A stretch of 64,000 nt of DNA, from positions 2,038,780 to 2,102,779 of the forward strand of contig CM001167.1 of NCBI GenBank assembly GCA_000212915.1, given 5' to 3'. The DNA is from Bacteroides coprosuis DSM 18011 (GTDB lineage Bacteria > Bacteroidota > Bacteroidia > Bacteroidales > Bacteroidaceae). Made by a program: the position numbers and the translations under genes. The notes under the pieces were generated by a model. It was not told the origin of the DNA, searched no databases, and saw nothing but the letters and a program-made list of their open reading frames with translations. Each line of letters begins with the position of its first letter. Within the stretch, counting starts at the first letter, position 1. This document shows, in pieces, positions 27,514-36,965 of this stretch.

Positions 27514-28884
27514 ATGGCTAAAGACGGAACAATAGTAGTAGTAGATGACAATAAAAATGTCTTAACGGCATTGAAATTACTACTGACCAACTATTTTGAA
27601 AAAGTGGTTTTACTCTCCTCTCCCAACACCTTATTACACCAAATAGAAGAACAACAACCCCATGTTATCTTACTCGATATGAACTTTTCGAGTGGCATAA
27701 ACTCGGGCAACGAGGGTTTGTTTTGGCTAAGAGAGGTAAAGAAATACAATCCCAATATTCCCATCGTTCTTTTTACTGCCTATGCCGATATAGACTTAGC
27801 CGTAAAAGCACTGAAAGAGGGTGCTACAGACTTTGTAGTGAAACCTTGGGATAATGCTAAACTTCTGGCAACACTTCATTCTGCCAAAGCTCTAAATGAT
27901 TCTCGCAAAGAGGTACAACAACTAAAAGATCGTCAGCAAGCCTTTCACACCGAGCTAAACACCGAACAATCTATCTGTTGGGGAGAATCTCCTGCTATGG
28001 TACATCTGCACAACATCATAACCAAAGTAGCTCGTACCTCAGCCAATATATTAATAACGGGAGAAAATGGTACGGGTAAGGAAGTTGTAGCCCGCAAAAT
28101 ACACAACCTCTCGCTTCGGGCAAACAACTCCTTGGTAACTGTCGATATGGGTGCTATTGTAGAAACACTCTTTGAGAGTGAACTCTTTGGACATACCAAA
28201 GGCTCTTTTACAGATGCCAAGGCAGATCGAATAGGTAAATTCGAATTGGCAGACCAAGGTACACTCTTCTTAGATGAAATAGGAAATCTAGATGTATCTA
28301 TGCAAGCCAAGCTCCTTTCTGCACTCCAAACTCGCACTGTCACTCGTGTAGGTAGCAACCAACCTATTCCTATCAACATCCGCCTCATCTGTGCTACCAA
28401 CACAGATCTTCCTTTGGCAGTAAAAGAAGGTGCTTTCCGTGAAGACTTATTCTATCGTATCAATACCATCGAACTGAGAGTTCCTCCTCTTAGGGAAAGA
28501 GTAGAAGACATCCCTCTACTTGCACAATTCTTCTTAAATAGATATGCAAAGAAGTACCACAACCGTACGATGAATATTTGTGCTGAGGCTATCTATAAAT
28601 TACAAAAATACAATTGGCCTGGGAATGTAAGAGAACTTCAGCATGCTATTGAGAAGGCTGTTATCCTCTCCGACAAACCGAGTCTTGAGGCTGATGATTT
28701 TATATTAAGAATGGATACCTCTCACACACAAACCTCAATGGACGGTTTAACCTTGCAGGATATGGAGAAAAAGATGATAGAACAGTCTTTAAAAGTCAAT
28801 GAGGGAAATATTTCTGCGGTAGCCAGCGAACTGGGCATTACTCGTCCAACGCTCTACAACAAGATGAAAAAGTATCAACTATAA
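27514..28884 (+). CDS. Sigma-54-dependent response regulator, NtrC family
   Basis: 456 residues from ATG 27514 (MAKDGTIVVVDDNKNVLTAL); the frame is open further up to a TTG at 27454. The receiver domain has DD near the start, the phosphoacceptor in VILLDMNFSSG, and a late Lys in FVVKPWDNAK. The AAA+ domain has Walker A GENGTGKE, GHTKGSFTDAKADRIGKFE in the GAFTGA position (reading GSFTDA), Walker B GTLFLDEIGN, and the arginine-finger region VRELQHAIEKA. A Fis-type helix-turn-helix closes the protein (ISAVASELGITRPTLYNKMK). Together with the next gene it forms a two-component system, and a sigma-54 promoter lies before the neighbouring export operon, its likely target. Confidence 0.93.
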   Translation: MAKDGTIVVVDDNKNVLTALKLLLTNYFEKVVLLSSPNTLLHQIEEQQPHVILLDMNFSSGINSGNEGLFWLREVKKYNPNIPIVLFTAYADIDLAVKALKEGATDFVVKPWDNAKLLATLHSAKALNDSRKEVQQLKDRQQAFHTELNTEQSICWGESPAMVHLHNIITKVARTSANILITGENGTGKEVVARKIHNLSLRANNSLVTVDMGAIVETLFESELFGHTKGSFTDAKADRIGKFELADQGTLFLDEIGNLDVSMQAKLLSALQTRTVTRVGSNQPIPINIRLICATNTDLPLAVKEGAFREDLFYRINTIELRVPPLRERVEDIPLLAQFFLNRYAKKYHNRTMNICAEAIYKLQKYNWPGNVRELQHAIEKAVILSDKPSLEADDFILRMDTSHTQTSMDGLTLQDMEKKMIEQSLKVNEGNISAVASELGITRPTLYNKMKKYQL

Positions 28885-28895
28885 AGAGTGATGTA

Positions 28896-30227
28896 ATGTT
28901 TAAATCAATAGATTACAAACTTGGAGCCAATCTATTCCTCTTGATAGCTACTGCTATAGCAATTCCTTTACTTTTTATCTATGGCTTTATCTCCATAGGA
29001 GTATTCGCTATTCTGCTTCTTTTCATTTTACTTTATCAAATCAACAAGCTCTATAGCAAATTGACTAAGAATGTGGTATTCCTCTTTAATGCGATAGAAA
29101 ATGGAGATTATGCCTTTAAGTTTCAAGAGAATATCGGCTCTATGCGTGAAAGAGAGCTACACCGAGTAATGAATCATATCAAAGATATCCTAGCCCAAAC
29201 CAAACGAGAAATTGTAGAGCAAGAACGTTTCTTTAGCATCGTGATAGAGAATGTATCTACGGGTATCATTATTCTCAATGAGCAGAATCAGGTGCAAACG
29301 GTTAATCATGCTGCCGAGCAACTTCTAGGCTTACCCATCTTAACTCACCTGAATCAACTACAAAGTATTAATTCAGAACTGCCACTGCTATTCAAAAACT
29401 TAGAACCCAGTAAAGAACCCAAACAGATTACTGTCCATACGGAACGAGGCGACTTTCAACTGAGTTTAAGGGCAGACCGTGTGAAGATGCAACGAGGAGA
29501 GATAAAGATTATCATCTTAAATAATATCAATATTGAATTGGATAGTAAGGAGATGGAATCGTGGATCAAACTGATACGTGTGATGACTCATGAAATAATG
29601 AACTCTATTGCCCCCATAACTTCACTCACAGACACTCTCCTCTTCAATCTCAAAACAAACACGACTCATTCTGAAGAAAAAGAGATACTCACAGAGGGAC
29701 TAGAGACCATACATACTACGGCCAAAGAGCTATTGCAATTTGTACAGTCTTACCGACAGTTTACTCGTATTCCTGCTCCACAACCTGTCTCTTTTGATGC
29801 AACAGCATTGATAAACAAAGCCATCTTACTCACAAAAGAAAATAGCTTGGCAAAGGCAGTTACGTTCTCTTTTGATGAAAATACTCCTCACCTCATTACT
29901 GCAGACAGAAGTCACTTTTTACAAGTAGTACTGAATCTGCTAAAAAATGCTGTTGAAGCAACTGCTCATCAGGAAGATGGAAAGATAGAAATAACATTTG
30001 AAAATCATGATTCAGACTATGATATCATTCACATCCGAAATAATGGCTTGCCTATTCCTAAGGAGGTTGCTGCCCAAATCTTTATTCCTTTCTTCACCAC
30101 CAAAGAACAAGGTACTGGCATTGGTTTAAGCATCAGTAGATATATTATGCGTATGCACGGAGGCACTATCACTTTACAGTCAAAGGCAGAATACACACTT
30201 TTTTCACTCTACTTCCCTAGAAAATAG
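28896..30227 (+). CDS. Sensor histidine kinase, NtrB-like partner of the upstream regulator
   Basis: 443 residues. Two membrane helices lie at about 12-48 (NLFLLIATAIAIPLLFIYGF and GVFAILLLFILLYQI). A HAMP-like linker, then a PAS domain (about 110-190, ENVSTGIIILNEQNQVQTVN), follow. The HisKA dimer helix carries the phosphorylated His in VMTHEIMNSIAPITSL. The ATPase domain shows NLLKNAVEAT (N box), RNNGLPIPKE and GTGIGLSISRYIMRMHGG. It starts 12 bases after the regulator. The signal is unknown; the periplasmic loop is almost absent, so it may sense a membrane or internal cue. It ends with TAG before a bidirectional terminator. Confidence 0.92.
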   Translation: MFKSIDYKLGANLFLLIATAIAIPLLFIYGFISIGVFAILLLFILLYQINKLYSKLTKNVVFLFNAIENGDYAFKFQENIGSMRERELHRVMNHIKDILAQTKREIVEQERFFSIVIENVSTGIIILNEQNQVQTVNHAAEQLLGLPILTHLNQLQSINSELPLLFKNLEPSKEPKQITVHTERGDFQLSLRADRVKMQRGEIKIIILNNINIELDSKEMESWIKLIRVMTHEIMNSIAPITSLTDTLLFNLKTNTTHSEEKEILTEGLETIHTTAKELLQFVQSYRQFTRIPAPQPVSFDATALINKAILLTKENSLAKAVTFSFDENTPHLITADRSHFLQVVLNLLKNAVEATAHQEDGKIEITFENHDSDYDIIHIRNNGLPIPKEVAAQIFIPFFTTKEQGTGIGLSISRYIMRMHGGTITLQSKAEYTLFSLYFPRK

Positions 30228-30230
30228 AAA

Positions 30231-30265
30231 AGAGGATTAACGGACACACTAGTTAATCCCCTTTT
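30231..30265. terminator. Bidirectional terminator between kinase and export operon
   Basis: AAGAGGATTAAC and GTTAATCCCCTT pair over a 10-base loop with one mismatch, flanked by A and T runs. It lies between the convergent kinase and ATPase genes and can serve both. Confidence 0.75.
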
Positions 30266-30296
30266 CGCACACTAATAATACTATAGATAAGAAAAA

Positions 30297-30977
30297 CTAA
30301 AGATGGTTGGCTACTTCTGTAACAATACTACCATCAAATAAATTCACGATACGATGAGCAAAAGAGGCATCATGCTGAGAGTGCGTTACCATCACAATGG
30401 TTGCTCCTTCTTGATTGAGTTGGGTAAGTAAGTCCATCACGTCCCTCCCGTTCTTTGAATCCAGATTACCCGTAGGCTCATCCGCCAATATAAGTTTGGG
30501 ATTGGCTACCACAGCACGAGCAATAGCCACACGTTGTTGTTGTCCACCCGATAACTGATTAGGGAAATGGTTGATACGATGACTAATATTCATCTTCTTC
30601 AAAGCAGCCTCCACCCGTTTCTTTCGTTCGGCAGACTTTACATTTAAATAGATCAGTGGCAACTCTACATTCTCGTACACCGTCATTTCATCTATCAAAT
30701 TAAAGCTCTGAAACACAAAGCCAATATTACCCTTACGAATCTTTGTCCGATCTTTCTCTTTCAACTGTCCAACTTCTTTACCGTCTAGTTTATACAGTCC
30801 TGTTGTAGGATTATCTAGCAAGCCAAGAATATTGAGCAAGGTAGACTTACCACAGCCCGAAGGTCCCATGATGGCCACAAACTCTTTGGGCTGCACATGT
30901 AAATTGATATGATTAAGAGCTATCGTTTCTACTTCATCCGTACGAAACGTCTTTCCCAAGTTTTCTATTTGTATCAT
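30297..30977 (-). CDS. ABC transporter ATP-binding protein, MacB/LolD type
   Basis: 226 residues. Walker A is GPSGCGKST, the Q loop [20 protein letters not shown], the signature [14 protein letters not shown], Walker [14 protein letters not shown] and the H loop [10 protein letters not shown]. This is the MacB/LolD/FtsE class that works with FtsX-type permeases to drive export or lipoprotein release rather than import. It is the last gene of a five-gene operon with TolC, HlyD and two FtsX-type permeases, 17 bases after the permease stop. Stop is TAG. Confidence 0.93.
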   Translation of the reverse strand: MIQIENLGKTFRTDEVETIALNHINLHVQPKEFVAIMGPSGCGKSTLLNILGLLDNPTTGLYKLDGKEVGQLKEKDRTKIRKGNIGFVFQSFNLIDEMTVYENVELPLIYLNVKSAERKKRVEAALKKMNISHRINHFPNQLSGGQQQRVAIARAVVANPKLILADEPTGNLDSKNGRDVMDLLTQLNQEGATIVMVTHSQHDASFAHRIVNLFDGSIVTEVANHL

Positions 30978-30994
30978 ATTATATAGATTTAAAA

Positions 30995-33364
30995 TTATTC
31001 TGATTTAAGAGATTTTACGGGGTTTAGCAAAGCAATGGAGCGTAGTTGAAGTAGGGTTATTAACGATACTAGCAGCAAAATAAACAAACCCACCCCTACA
31101 TATTCCACAAGAGATAAGCGAGCTTTTATAGCAAAATTATCCGTCCAATATTGAATGAGGAAGAATGAAGTAAGACTCCCTAAAACGATGGCAGGAATAG
31201 ATAGCTTTATCAATGAAGAACCAAACAGTTTAATCAAATCGGCTAAGTTGGCTCCATTAATTTTGCGTACAGCTATCTCTTTCCCTCTACTTTTTACCTC
31301 AAATTGAGTATATCCCACTATACCGATAAACACGATAATAAAAGCCACTATACTTCCTATTAGTACTATGGTCTGCAACCGTTTTGCATCGTCATAGAGG
31401 CTCTCCATTGTTTCTGCATAGCGAATCGTTTTCATCTTTTCATTTCCTATTATCTTTTGAATCGTATCATCTACAAGAGATTTAGACTCAGGCGAAACAC
31501 TATTCATTTTTATCATAAGATATCTCTGAGGCATCTTATTCATCAATAGAATTGAGGCTCTAGATTCGGGATTCGTAGCCGTATTCAATCGAATGCGCTT
31601 ATAAACTCCTCGTATCTGACAGATCGAATGTTCGGATATATAGACTTCCTTTCCAATCACACCATCTGATAAATCAACTTGTTGAGCCAGATTAGTTACA
31701 AAATCATCACTTACTAATACCTCATTCTCTCCCGTATCTTCATCAAAATTTTGTCCTTGTAGCATATCAATACCCATCAATTCTATGTAATTGCTAGATA
31801 CTCTATATAAATCAGCAATATTAAAGAGCTCCATGTCTGAATTGGGCATTCTTACATTATTCCCAGAAGGAGAATCAAAAGGTAGTCCATAAGCTGTAGC
31901 AACATCTTCTACCACAGATAGCTTTTTCACTTCTTCTAAAACCACCTTTCTGGTTGAACTATCAGGCATCGTATAGGTAGTATATAAGAGCGAACTATAA
32001 TCATAGCCTACATCTTCATGAAGCATAGCATCGTACTGTCTATTGATCTGAAGAAGGAAAACAAGTAATACAGAAGCTGCAAAAATCTGCAAAAAGAGAA
32101 AAACAAGCTTCGACTTTCGCTTATTACTAGAGTATTTACGAAGAACCGTTAAAACTGGAATCTTAAGATTTATATAGGCAGGAACAATACCCGTTATGAG
32201 GAAAACGAATACCAAAATACCTATCAAACATAGTATTGTATCAGAGTTGAGGAAAGCATCTAAAGGCATATCTGTCAGCCTAAATACTAAATCTTGACTC
32301 AACACAATTAAGATTACAGCCAATAAAGAAGCACACACAAGGAGAACAAAAGTCTCCAGATAGACCATCTTTAAAACATCTTTCTTCTCTGCCCCATAGC
32401 ACTTGTGCAAAGCTATTTCTCTCGATTTAGAAATGATAGTTGAGGTACTCAATAAGGAGTAATTCAAGATAGAAATGAATAACAACAAGAATGCTACTGC
32501 ACTAAGAAGAATAACAGCTTGTTCTACAGGTTTGCTTTTAGCATACACATTCTGTAGTGGATTAAACCTATATTTTATATCAATTCCCGAGTTATGAAGA
32601 AACGCCATATCTTGATGCCTTTCTTGCATCTCTTCTACTTCTTTGGCTAATTGCTCAGGTTTTACATTGGGATAAAGTTTTACAAGACCCGTATAGCCAT
32701 CATTGCCTACCCAGCCTTGACTTCCATCATATCTATACTGACCAATTGTAGGGAGGGAAACGATTATATCACATTCTAAAAATGAATTATGGGGGAAATC
32801 TTGAAATATTCCACTGATGGTCAGTTCTACGTCTGGACTAAAATCGAATGTGAATTTTTGCCCCACGATATCCGATTCTCCTAATTTACTAGCCAACGAT
32901 TTAGAAATCATTACTTGGTTAGCAGCCGATAATATTTCTTTGGGGTCTCCTTGAATAATTGGTCTATACAGCACATCAAAGAAATTCTCATCTCCCAATA
33001 GAGCAGTTGCCTTTAACTCTTTGTCTTTTTCAGTTTTAAGAAAACCATCGATAGTTAAATGCATAAACCTTGTGCCAGCCTCTACTCCACTAATTTCATT
33101 AGCCATACCAACTACAACTCCACCCGATATTTTTTCATAATGTTTTTTTTCTGCATCATCTTGTCTTAATAGAGTATAGATAGGTTCTACTCTATAAATT
33201 CGTTCTTTATTAGGATAAAAGGAATCATAACTACGTTCATAAAATACTTTAGTAAGTAAAACCAATGCAATAGCAATGCCAATCCCCAATGTTATAAGTT
33301 TGAAGAAAGAAGATTTTCCATTCTTCAAGATGGAGCGAAAAATATATTTCAACCGATTATTCAT
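30995..33364 (-). CDS. FtsX-like ABC permease with MacB-type periplasmic domain (second copy)
   Basis: 789 residues: helix 1 near 20-42 (LITLGIGIAIALVLLTKVFY), a large periplasmic domain, three helices at about 285-405 (ILLSAVAFLLLFISILNYSL), a second periplasmic domain, and three closing helices with the FtsX-type motif KSRGKEIAVRKINGANLADLIKLF. Six to eight helices in two FtsX units is the usual form for Bacteroidetes MacB-like permeases. It ends KSLKSE, as does its upstream neighbour, which points to tandem duplication. It probably pairs with the other permease and the ATPase. Confidence 0.88.
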   Translation of the reverse strand: MNNRLKYIFRSILKNGKSSFFKLITLGIGIAIALVLLTKVFYERSYDSFYPNKERIYRVEPIYTLLRQDDAEKKHYEKISGGVVVGMANEISGVEAGTRFMHLTIDGFLKTEKDKELKATALLGDENFFDVLYRPIIQGDPKEILSAANQVMISKSLASKLGESDIVGQKFTFDFSPDVELTISGIFQDFPHNSFLECDIIVSLPTIGQYRYDGSQGWVGNDGYTGLVKLYPNVKPEQLAKEVEEMQERHQDMAFLHNSGIDIKYRFNPLQNVYAKSKPVEQAVILLSAVAFLLLFISILNYSLLSTSTIISKSREIALHKCYGAEKKDVLKMVYLETFVLLVCASLLAVILIVLSQDLVFRLTDMPLDAFLNSDTILCLIGILVFVFLITGIVPAYINLKIPVLTVLRKYSSNKRKSKLVFLFLQIFAASVLLVFLLQINRQYDAMLHEDVGYDYSSLLYTTYTMPDSSTRKVVLEEVKKLSVVEDVATAYGLPFDSPSGNNVRMPNSDMELFNIADLYRVSSNYIELMGIDMLQGQNFDEDTGENEVLVSDDFVTNLAQQVDLSDGVIGKEVYISEHSICQIRGVYKRIRLNTATNPESRASILLMNKMPQRYLMIKMNSVSPESKSLVDDTIQKIIGNEKMKTIRYAETMESLYDDAKRLQTIVLIGSIVAFIIVFIGIVGYTQFEVKSRGKEIAVRKINGANLADLIKLFGSSLIKLSIPAIVLGSLTSFFLIQYWTDNFAIKARLSLVEYVGVGLFILLLVSLITLLQLRSIALLNPVKSLKSE

Positions 33365-33368
33365 AGAT

Positions 33369-35672
33369 TTATTCCGATTTAAGTGATTTTATAGGATTCT
33401 TTAATGCGGCATGGCGACTCTTGATGCTTACTGTAAGCAATGTGATGAGTAAGACTAAGAAACCTCCTAGCACAAACACCCACCAATGCATCTCTATGCG
33501 ATAAGCAAACTGATCAATCCATTTTTTAGACAACCCATACGATAAGGGAATGGCTATGATATAAGCTACACCGAAAATATATAGCAAACCTTTATTAAGC
33601 ATCACCACAATCTGGTTCTCTGTGGCTCCGTTTACTTTGCGCAAGGCGATCTCCTTCTCTTTATACTTCACATTAAAACTTACCAAACCATACACCCCCA
33701 TCATCGTGATGAGCAAGATAATGATGGAAAATGCAGTTATCAGTTTTGCTTCATTATTCTCTTTTGCATAAAGATCATCAAGTTTCTGTTCTAAGAATTT
33801 GACCGACACATGGCCTGATACCTTATCATTGATCACCGACTCTATCCAAGCTATCACTTCTCGAAGTGGAGCACCCTTAGCAATCTTTAAAAAGATGATG
33901 CCTTTGTTCTGAAAATCAAGGGTCACGAATGCCATCGGCTCTATCTCTCTATGCAAAGATTCAAAGTTGACATTTTCAGCTATTCCGCAGATGGGAAGAT
34001 TAGAGTCGAATCCTGGAAATTCTTCTCCGATCGGACTTTTGTCGCTGGCATACGTATCTACAAATTTTTGATTGAATATAAGACGAGTAGTTCCATCTTC
34101 GGCAGAGGGAAAGTTCTCTCCCTCTACAATCTCTACTCCAAAGAATGATAGGAAATTGGGGTATACAGGCCATGCTTTAAAGGAAATCGATTTATCTCTC
34201 CAGTCCATTCCCCAACCCATCTGCACATTTCCGGGTACAAATCGAGCACTAGTATAATCTATAATAGCAGGATTCTCTTTCAACTTATTAATAAGAGTAT
34301 CAAAAGGTTCATCTATCCTCTTGAAGTACACTATATTTTCTTTCTCCAAGCCCCATTCGTAATTCAACATATAGTTATATTGCAGATATATAAAACCCGT
34401 TACAATAGGTAGTGTACATGCTATACACAACTGGAACAACAACAGAGTTTCTCGTATCTTTTTACTGTTAATGACATTCAAACTACCTCCTTTTAAGGCT
34501 TCGATTTCTTTAAAAGAGGTGGCGTACCATGCTGGATAGTAACCTGCTGCTAAACTTAGCAACAATAACAACAAGCCACAAGCTAGTAAAGTACTTGTAT
34601 TATCAGATAAAACAAGGCTCGCTTTGAAGAATACAGACAAATCAGAATTTGCTAATACTGAGACCAAGACTAGACTCAGCAAGAAAGCTAAAAGAGTAAA
34701 CAACACAGATTCTGTAATAATAACCCACTGCTGAGACCTCTTGCTAAGTCCTAATACCCGATGAATATTTAAGCTTTTGATACGTGAAGGAGCTGTAGTG
34801 AGCGAGAAGTTTATAAAATTGATATAGGCTATCAGCAATACAATTACGCCCACAACAAAAAACGAGATTAAGCGAGGACGAATATTCCCAAACTTAGCGT
34901 CTTGTGGATAATCCGTGAATGAAATGAAATGAATAGTAGTCTTTGAGTAGTCTTCTCCTTCTTCTCCCCAAAACTCTTTACTATTCACAGCCTCTTGTAA
35001 GGATGGAACATGTTCTGGCTTGATTAAAAAGCAACTTACAAAGCTAAATTCAGAGTAATCAAACTCTTCTTGGTAAATGTATAATCCATTATTTAAACTA
35101 CAGTTATCAGGGAAATCCTTCACAACAGCCTCAATGGTATATATGGACTCTTTCACACTTTCATTGCTTTCAAAGTAGGGTTTTATAACTTCTCCAACAA
35201 CATTTGATTTTCCAAAAATTCTTAGAGCTTCACTCTCTGTAATAAGAGCATGAGTACCCTCCTCAAGACCTAATCGAGCATCACCATGTAATACTTCGGG
35301 TTGAAATAGATCTAAGAAATCGGGTTTTACCTTATTCAACTCTATCTCAACTAAATTTTCATCTATTTTAAAGGGATAAGTAAAATGATGTATGAGCGTA
35401 TATTTTTCAACAGCAGCAGAAGAATTGGCAATCCGTTGGGCCAGTGGAGTACTTATTAATAAAGAATTCTCTCCTGTTTCAGTTTCAGTAAGATAAGCCA
35501 TGACAATGTCATCCCCTCTTTCAATGTTATGATTGTATGTGTAATCGTATCTCACTTGGATCATACAAACCAAGAAGACGGTTATTGCTCCTGTTAAGCC
35601 TAAGAAGTTTATCAAGCTCGAAGTTGCAAAGCGTTTGAGCACGTATATAAAGTTTCTGAATATAGCTTTCAT
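33369..35672 (-). CDS. FtsX-like ABC permease with MacB-type periplasmic domain (first copy)
   Basis: 767 residues of the same architecture as the downstream permease: helix near residue 20 (SLINFLGLTGAITVFLVCMI), periplasmic domain, FFVVGVIVLLIAYINFINFS, a second periplasmic domain, then the FtsX end with NVKYKEKEIALRKVNGATEN and the same terminal NPIKSLKSE. The gap to the next permease is 4 bases, so translation is probably coupled. The pair likely forms a heterodimer energised by the MacB-type ATPase. The substrate is unknown; homologous systems export peptides, drugs or lipophilic compounds. Confidence 0.88.
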   Translation of the reverse strand: MKAIFRNFIYVLKRFATSSLINFLGLTGAITVFLVCMIQVRYDYTYNHNIERGDDIVMAYLTETETGENSLLISTPLAQRIANSSAAVEKYTLIHHFTYPFKIDENLVEIELNKVKPDFLDLFQPEVLHGDARLGLEEGTHALITESEALRIFGKSNVVGEVIKPYFESNESVKESIYTIEAVVKDFPDNCSLNNGLYIYQEEFDYSEFSFVSCFLIKPEHVPSLQEAVNSKEFWGEEGEDYSKTTIHFISFTDYPQDAKFGNIRPRLISFFVVGVIVLLIAYINFINFSLTTAPSRIKSLNIHRVLGLSKRSQQWVIITESVLFTLLAFLLSLVLVSVLANSDLSVFFKASLVLSDNTSTLLACGLLLLLLSLAAGYYPAWYATSFKEIEALKGGSLNVINSKKIRETLLLFQLCIACTLPIVTGFIYLQYNYMLNYEWGLEKENIVYFKRIDEPFDTLINKLKENPAIIDYTSARFVPGNVQMGWGMDWRDKSISFKAWPVYPNFLSFFGVEIVEGENFPSAEDGTTRLIFNQKFVDTYASDKSPIGEEFPGFDSNLPICGIAENVNFESLHREIEPMAFVTLDFQNKGIIFLKIAKGAPLREVIAWIESVINDKVSGHVSVKFLEQKLDDLYAKENNEAKLITAFSIIILLITMMGVYGLVSFNVKYKEKEIALRKVNGATENQIVVMLNKGLLYIFGVAYIIAIPLSYGLSKKWIDQFAYRIEMHWWVFVLGGFLVLLITLLTVSIKSRHAALKNPIKSLKSE

Positions 35673-35695
35673 AGTATCGCTGTTTGTGTTTTTTG

Positions 35696-36943
35696 TTATT
35701 GAATGATTAATTCATCTACTTGCTCATAATCAGCATAAGTAGAGGTTATTACTTTTTCTCCAGATGCCAGTCCGTCGGTTACTTCATAATAAATAGGGTT
35801 CTGCCTACCTATACTTACTTTTCTTCTTACTGCTCTTTTGCCATCGGGCGAAACTACAAATATCCATTGCCCTCCTGTAGCTTGATAAAATGCACCTCGG
35901 GGAATAAGAATAGCTTCTGAGGGCTGCCCCAGTTGCAAGTTGATGTAATAGGTTTGCCCTGTACGAATATTACTAGGACGTTCGCCTACAAACACAAAAT
36001 CCGTTTTAAACTGCTTCTCTCTAACCTCAGGATACACCTTGCGTACACGCAGTTCATACGCTGTTTCTTGTCGCTCAAAACTAGCATCTAAACCCGATTT
36101 CACTCGATCTATATAGTGTTCATCTATTAGAGCCTCAACTTTAAAGTCTGAAAGTACACTTATTTGTCCAATTTTAGAACCCGAAACCACATTTTGTCCA
36201 ACTTCAATATCGAGTAACCCCAACTGACCATCTACAGGAGCTTTTATGTTTAAATTATCACTACGTTGTCTCACTAAGTGCATATTTCTGCGCATATTAT
36301 GTAAGCTTTCTTCCATATTTTCCACCTGAATACCTCGGTAGATAGAATCTTGCATTTGCCGATCCATAACCAATTCTCTTCCTCGCACAGCAAAGTCATA
36401 ATCTTCTTTAGCCTGAATATATTCCTCTTTCGACACTAATCTTTCAGAATATAATCGGTTATACTGCTCATATCTCCGTCGTTTACGATCAACATCCAAA
36501 TCGAGTTGTAGCTTTTCTTGGCGAAGCCTTAGTCGCTCTTGTTCCATAGTAACTTGCGTATTTCTTAGGAAGTTTTGCTTTTCGGCAAGCTGAGCCTCAC
36601 TATCCAAAATACTCAAACTGAGGTTGGGATTACTCAACCGTACAATGATATCTCCCGATTTTACCATACTGCCCTCTTCCACCAGTTTCTCTTCTACTAT
36701 TCCTCCTTCAATAGCACTCAGTTGAATGGTATTGATGGGCTGTACTTGTCCACTTATGCGGATATAGTTGTTGAACTCTCCAGCTATTGCCTCATTGATC
36801 GTAAGGTATTCTGCTTTCACCTTGAACTTTCGATTGTGATTTCCCAAAATCAACCAACCCATAAAGAGGAAGAAAAGCAATCCTACCAATCCCCACAAGA
36901 TGTATTTCTTTTTGAATTTTTTCTTCTTTAGTTGTATATCCAT
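35696..36943 (-). CDS. HlyD-family periplasmic adaptor of the ABC export operon
   Basis: 415 residues. A basic N-terminus (KKKKFKKKYILW) and one membrane helix (GLVGLLFFLFMGWLILG) are followed by a lipoyl half with GGIVEEKLVEEGSMVKSGDI, a long coiled-coil hairpin (about 120-230, rich in QxRLRxEK repeats), the second lipoyl half (IKAPVDGQLGLLDIEVGQNV), and a beta-barrel end. This is the adaptor joining the ABC permeases to the TolC-type channel. It sits between the TolC and permease genes, 22 to 23 bases from each. Confidence 0.92.
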   Translation of the reverse strand: MDIQLKKKKFKKKYILWGLVGLLFFLFMGWLILGNHNRKFKVKAEYLTINEAIAGEFNNYIRISGQVQPINTIQLSAIEGGIVEEKLVEEGSMVKSGDIIVRLSNPNLSLSILDSEAQLAEKQNFLRNTQVTMEQERLRLRQEKLQLDLDVDRKRRRYEQYNRLYSERLVSKEEYIQAKEDYDFAVRGRELVMDRQMQDSIYRGIQVENMEESLHNMRRNMHLVRQRSDNLNIKAPVDGQLGLLDIEVGQNVVSGSKIGQISVLSDFKVEALIDEHYIDRVKSGLDASFERQETAYELRVRKVYPEVREKQFKTDFVFVGERPSNIRTGQTYYINLQLGQPSEAILIPRGAFYQATGGQWIFVVSPDGKRAVRRKVSIGRQNPIYYEVTDGLASGEKVITSTYADYEQVDELIIQ

Positions 36944-36965
36944 TGTCTGTTATTTTTTGCTATAA

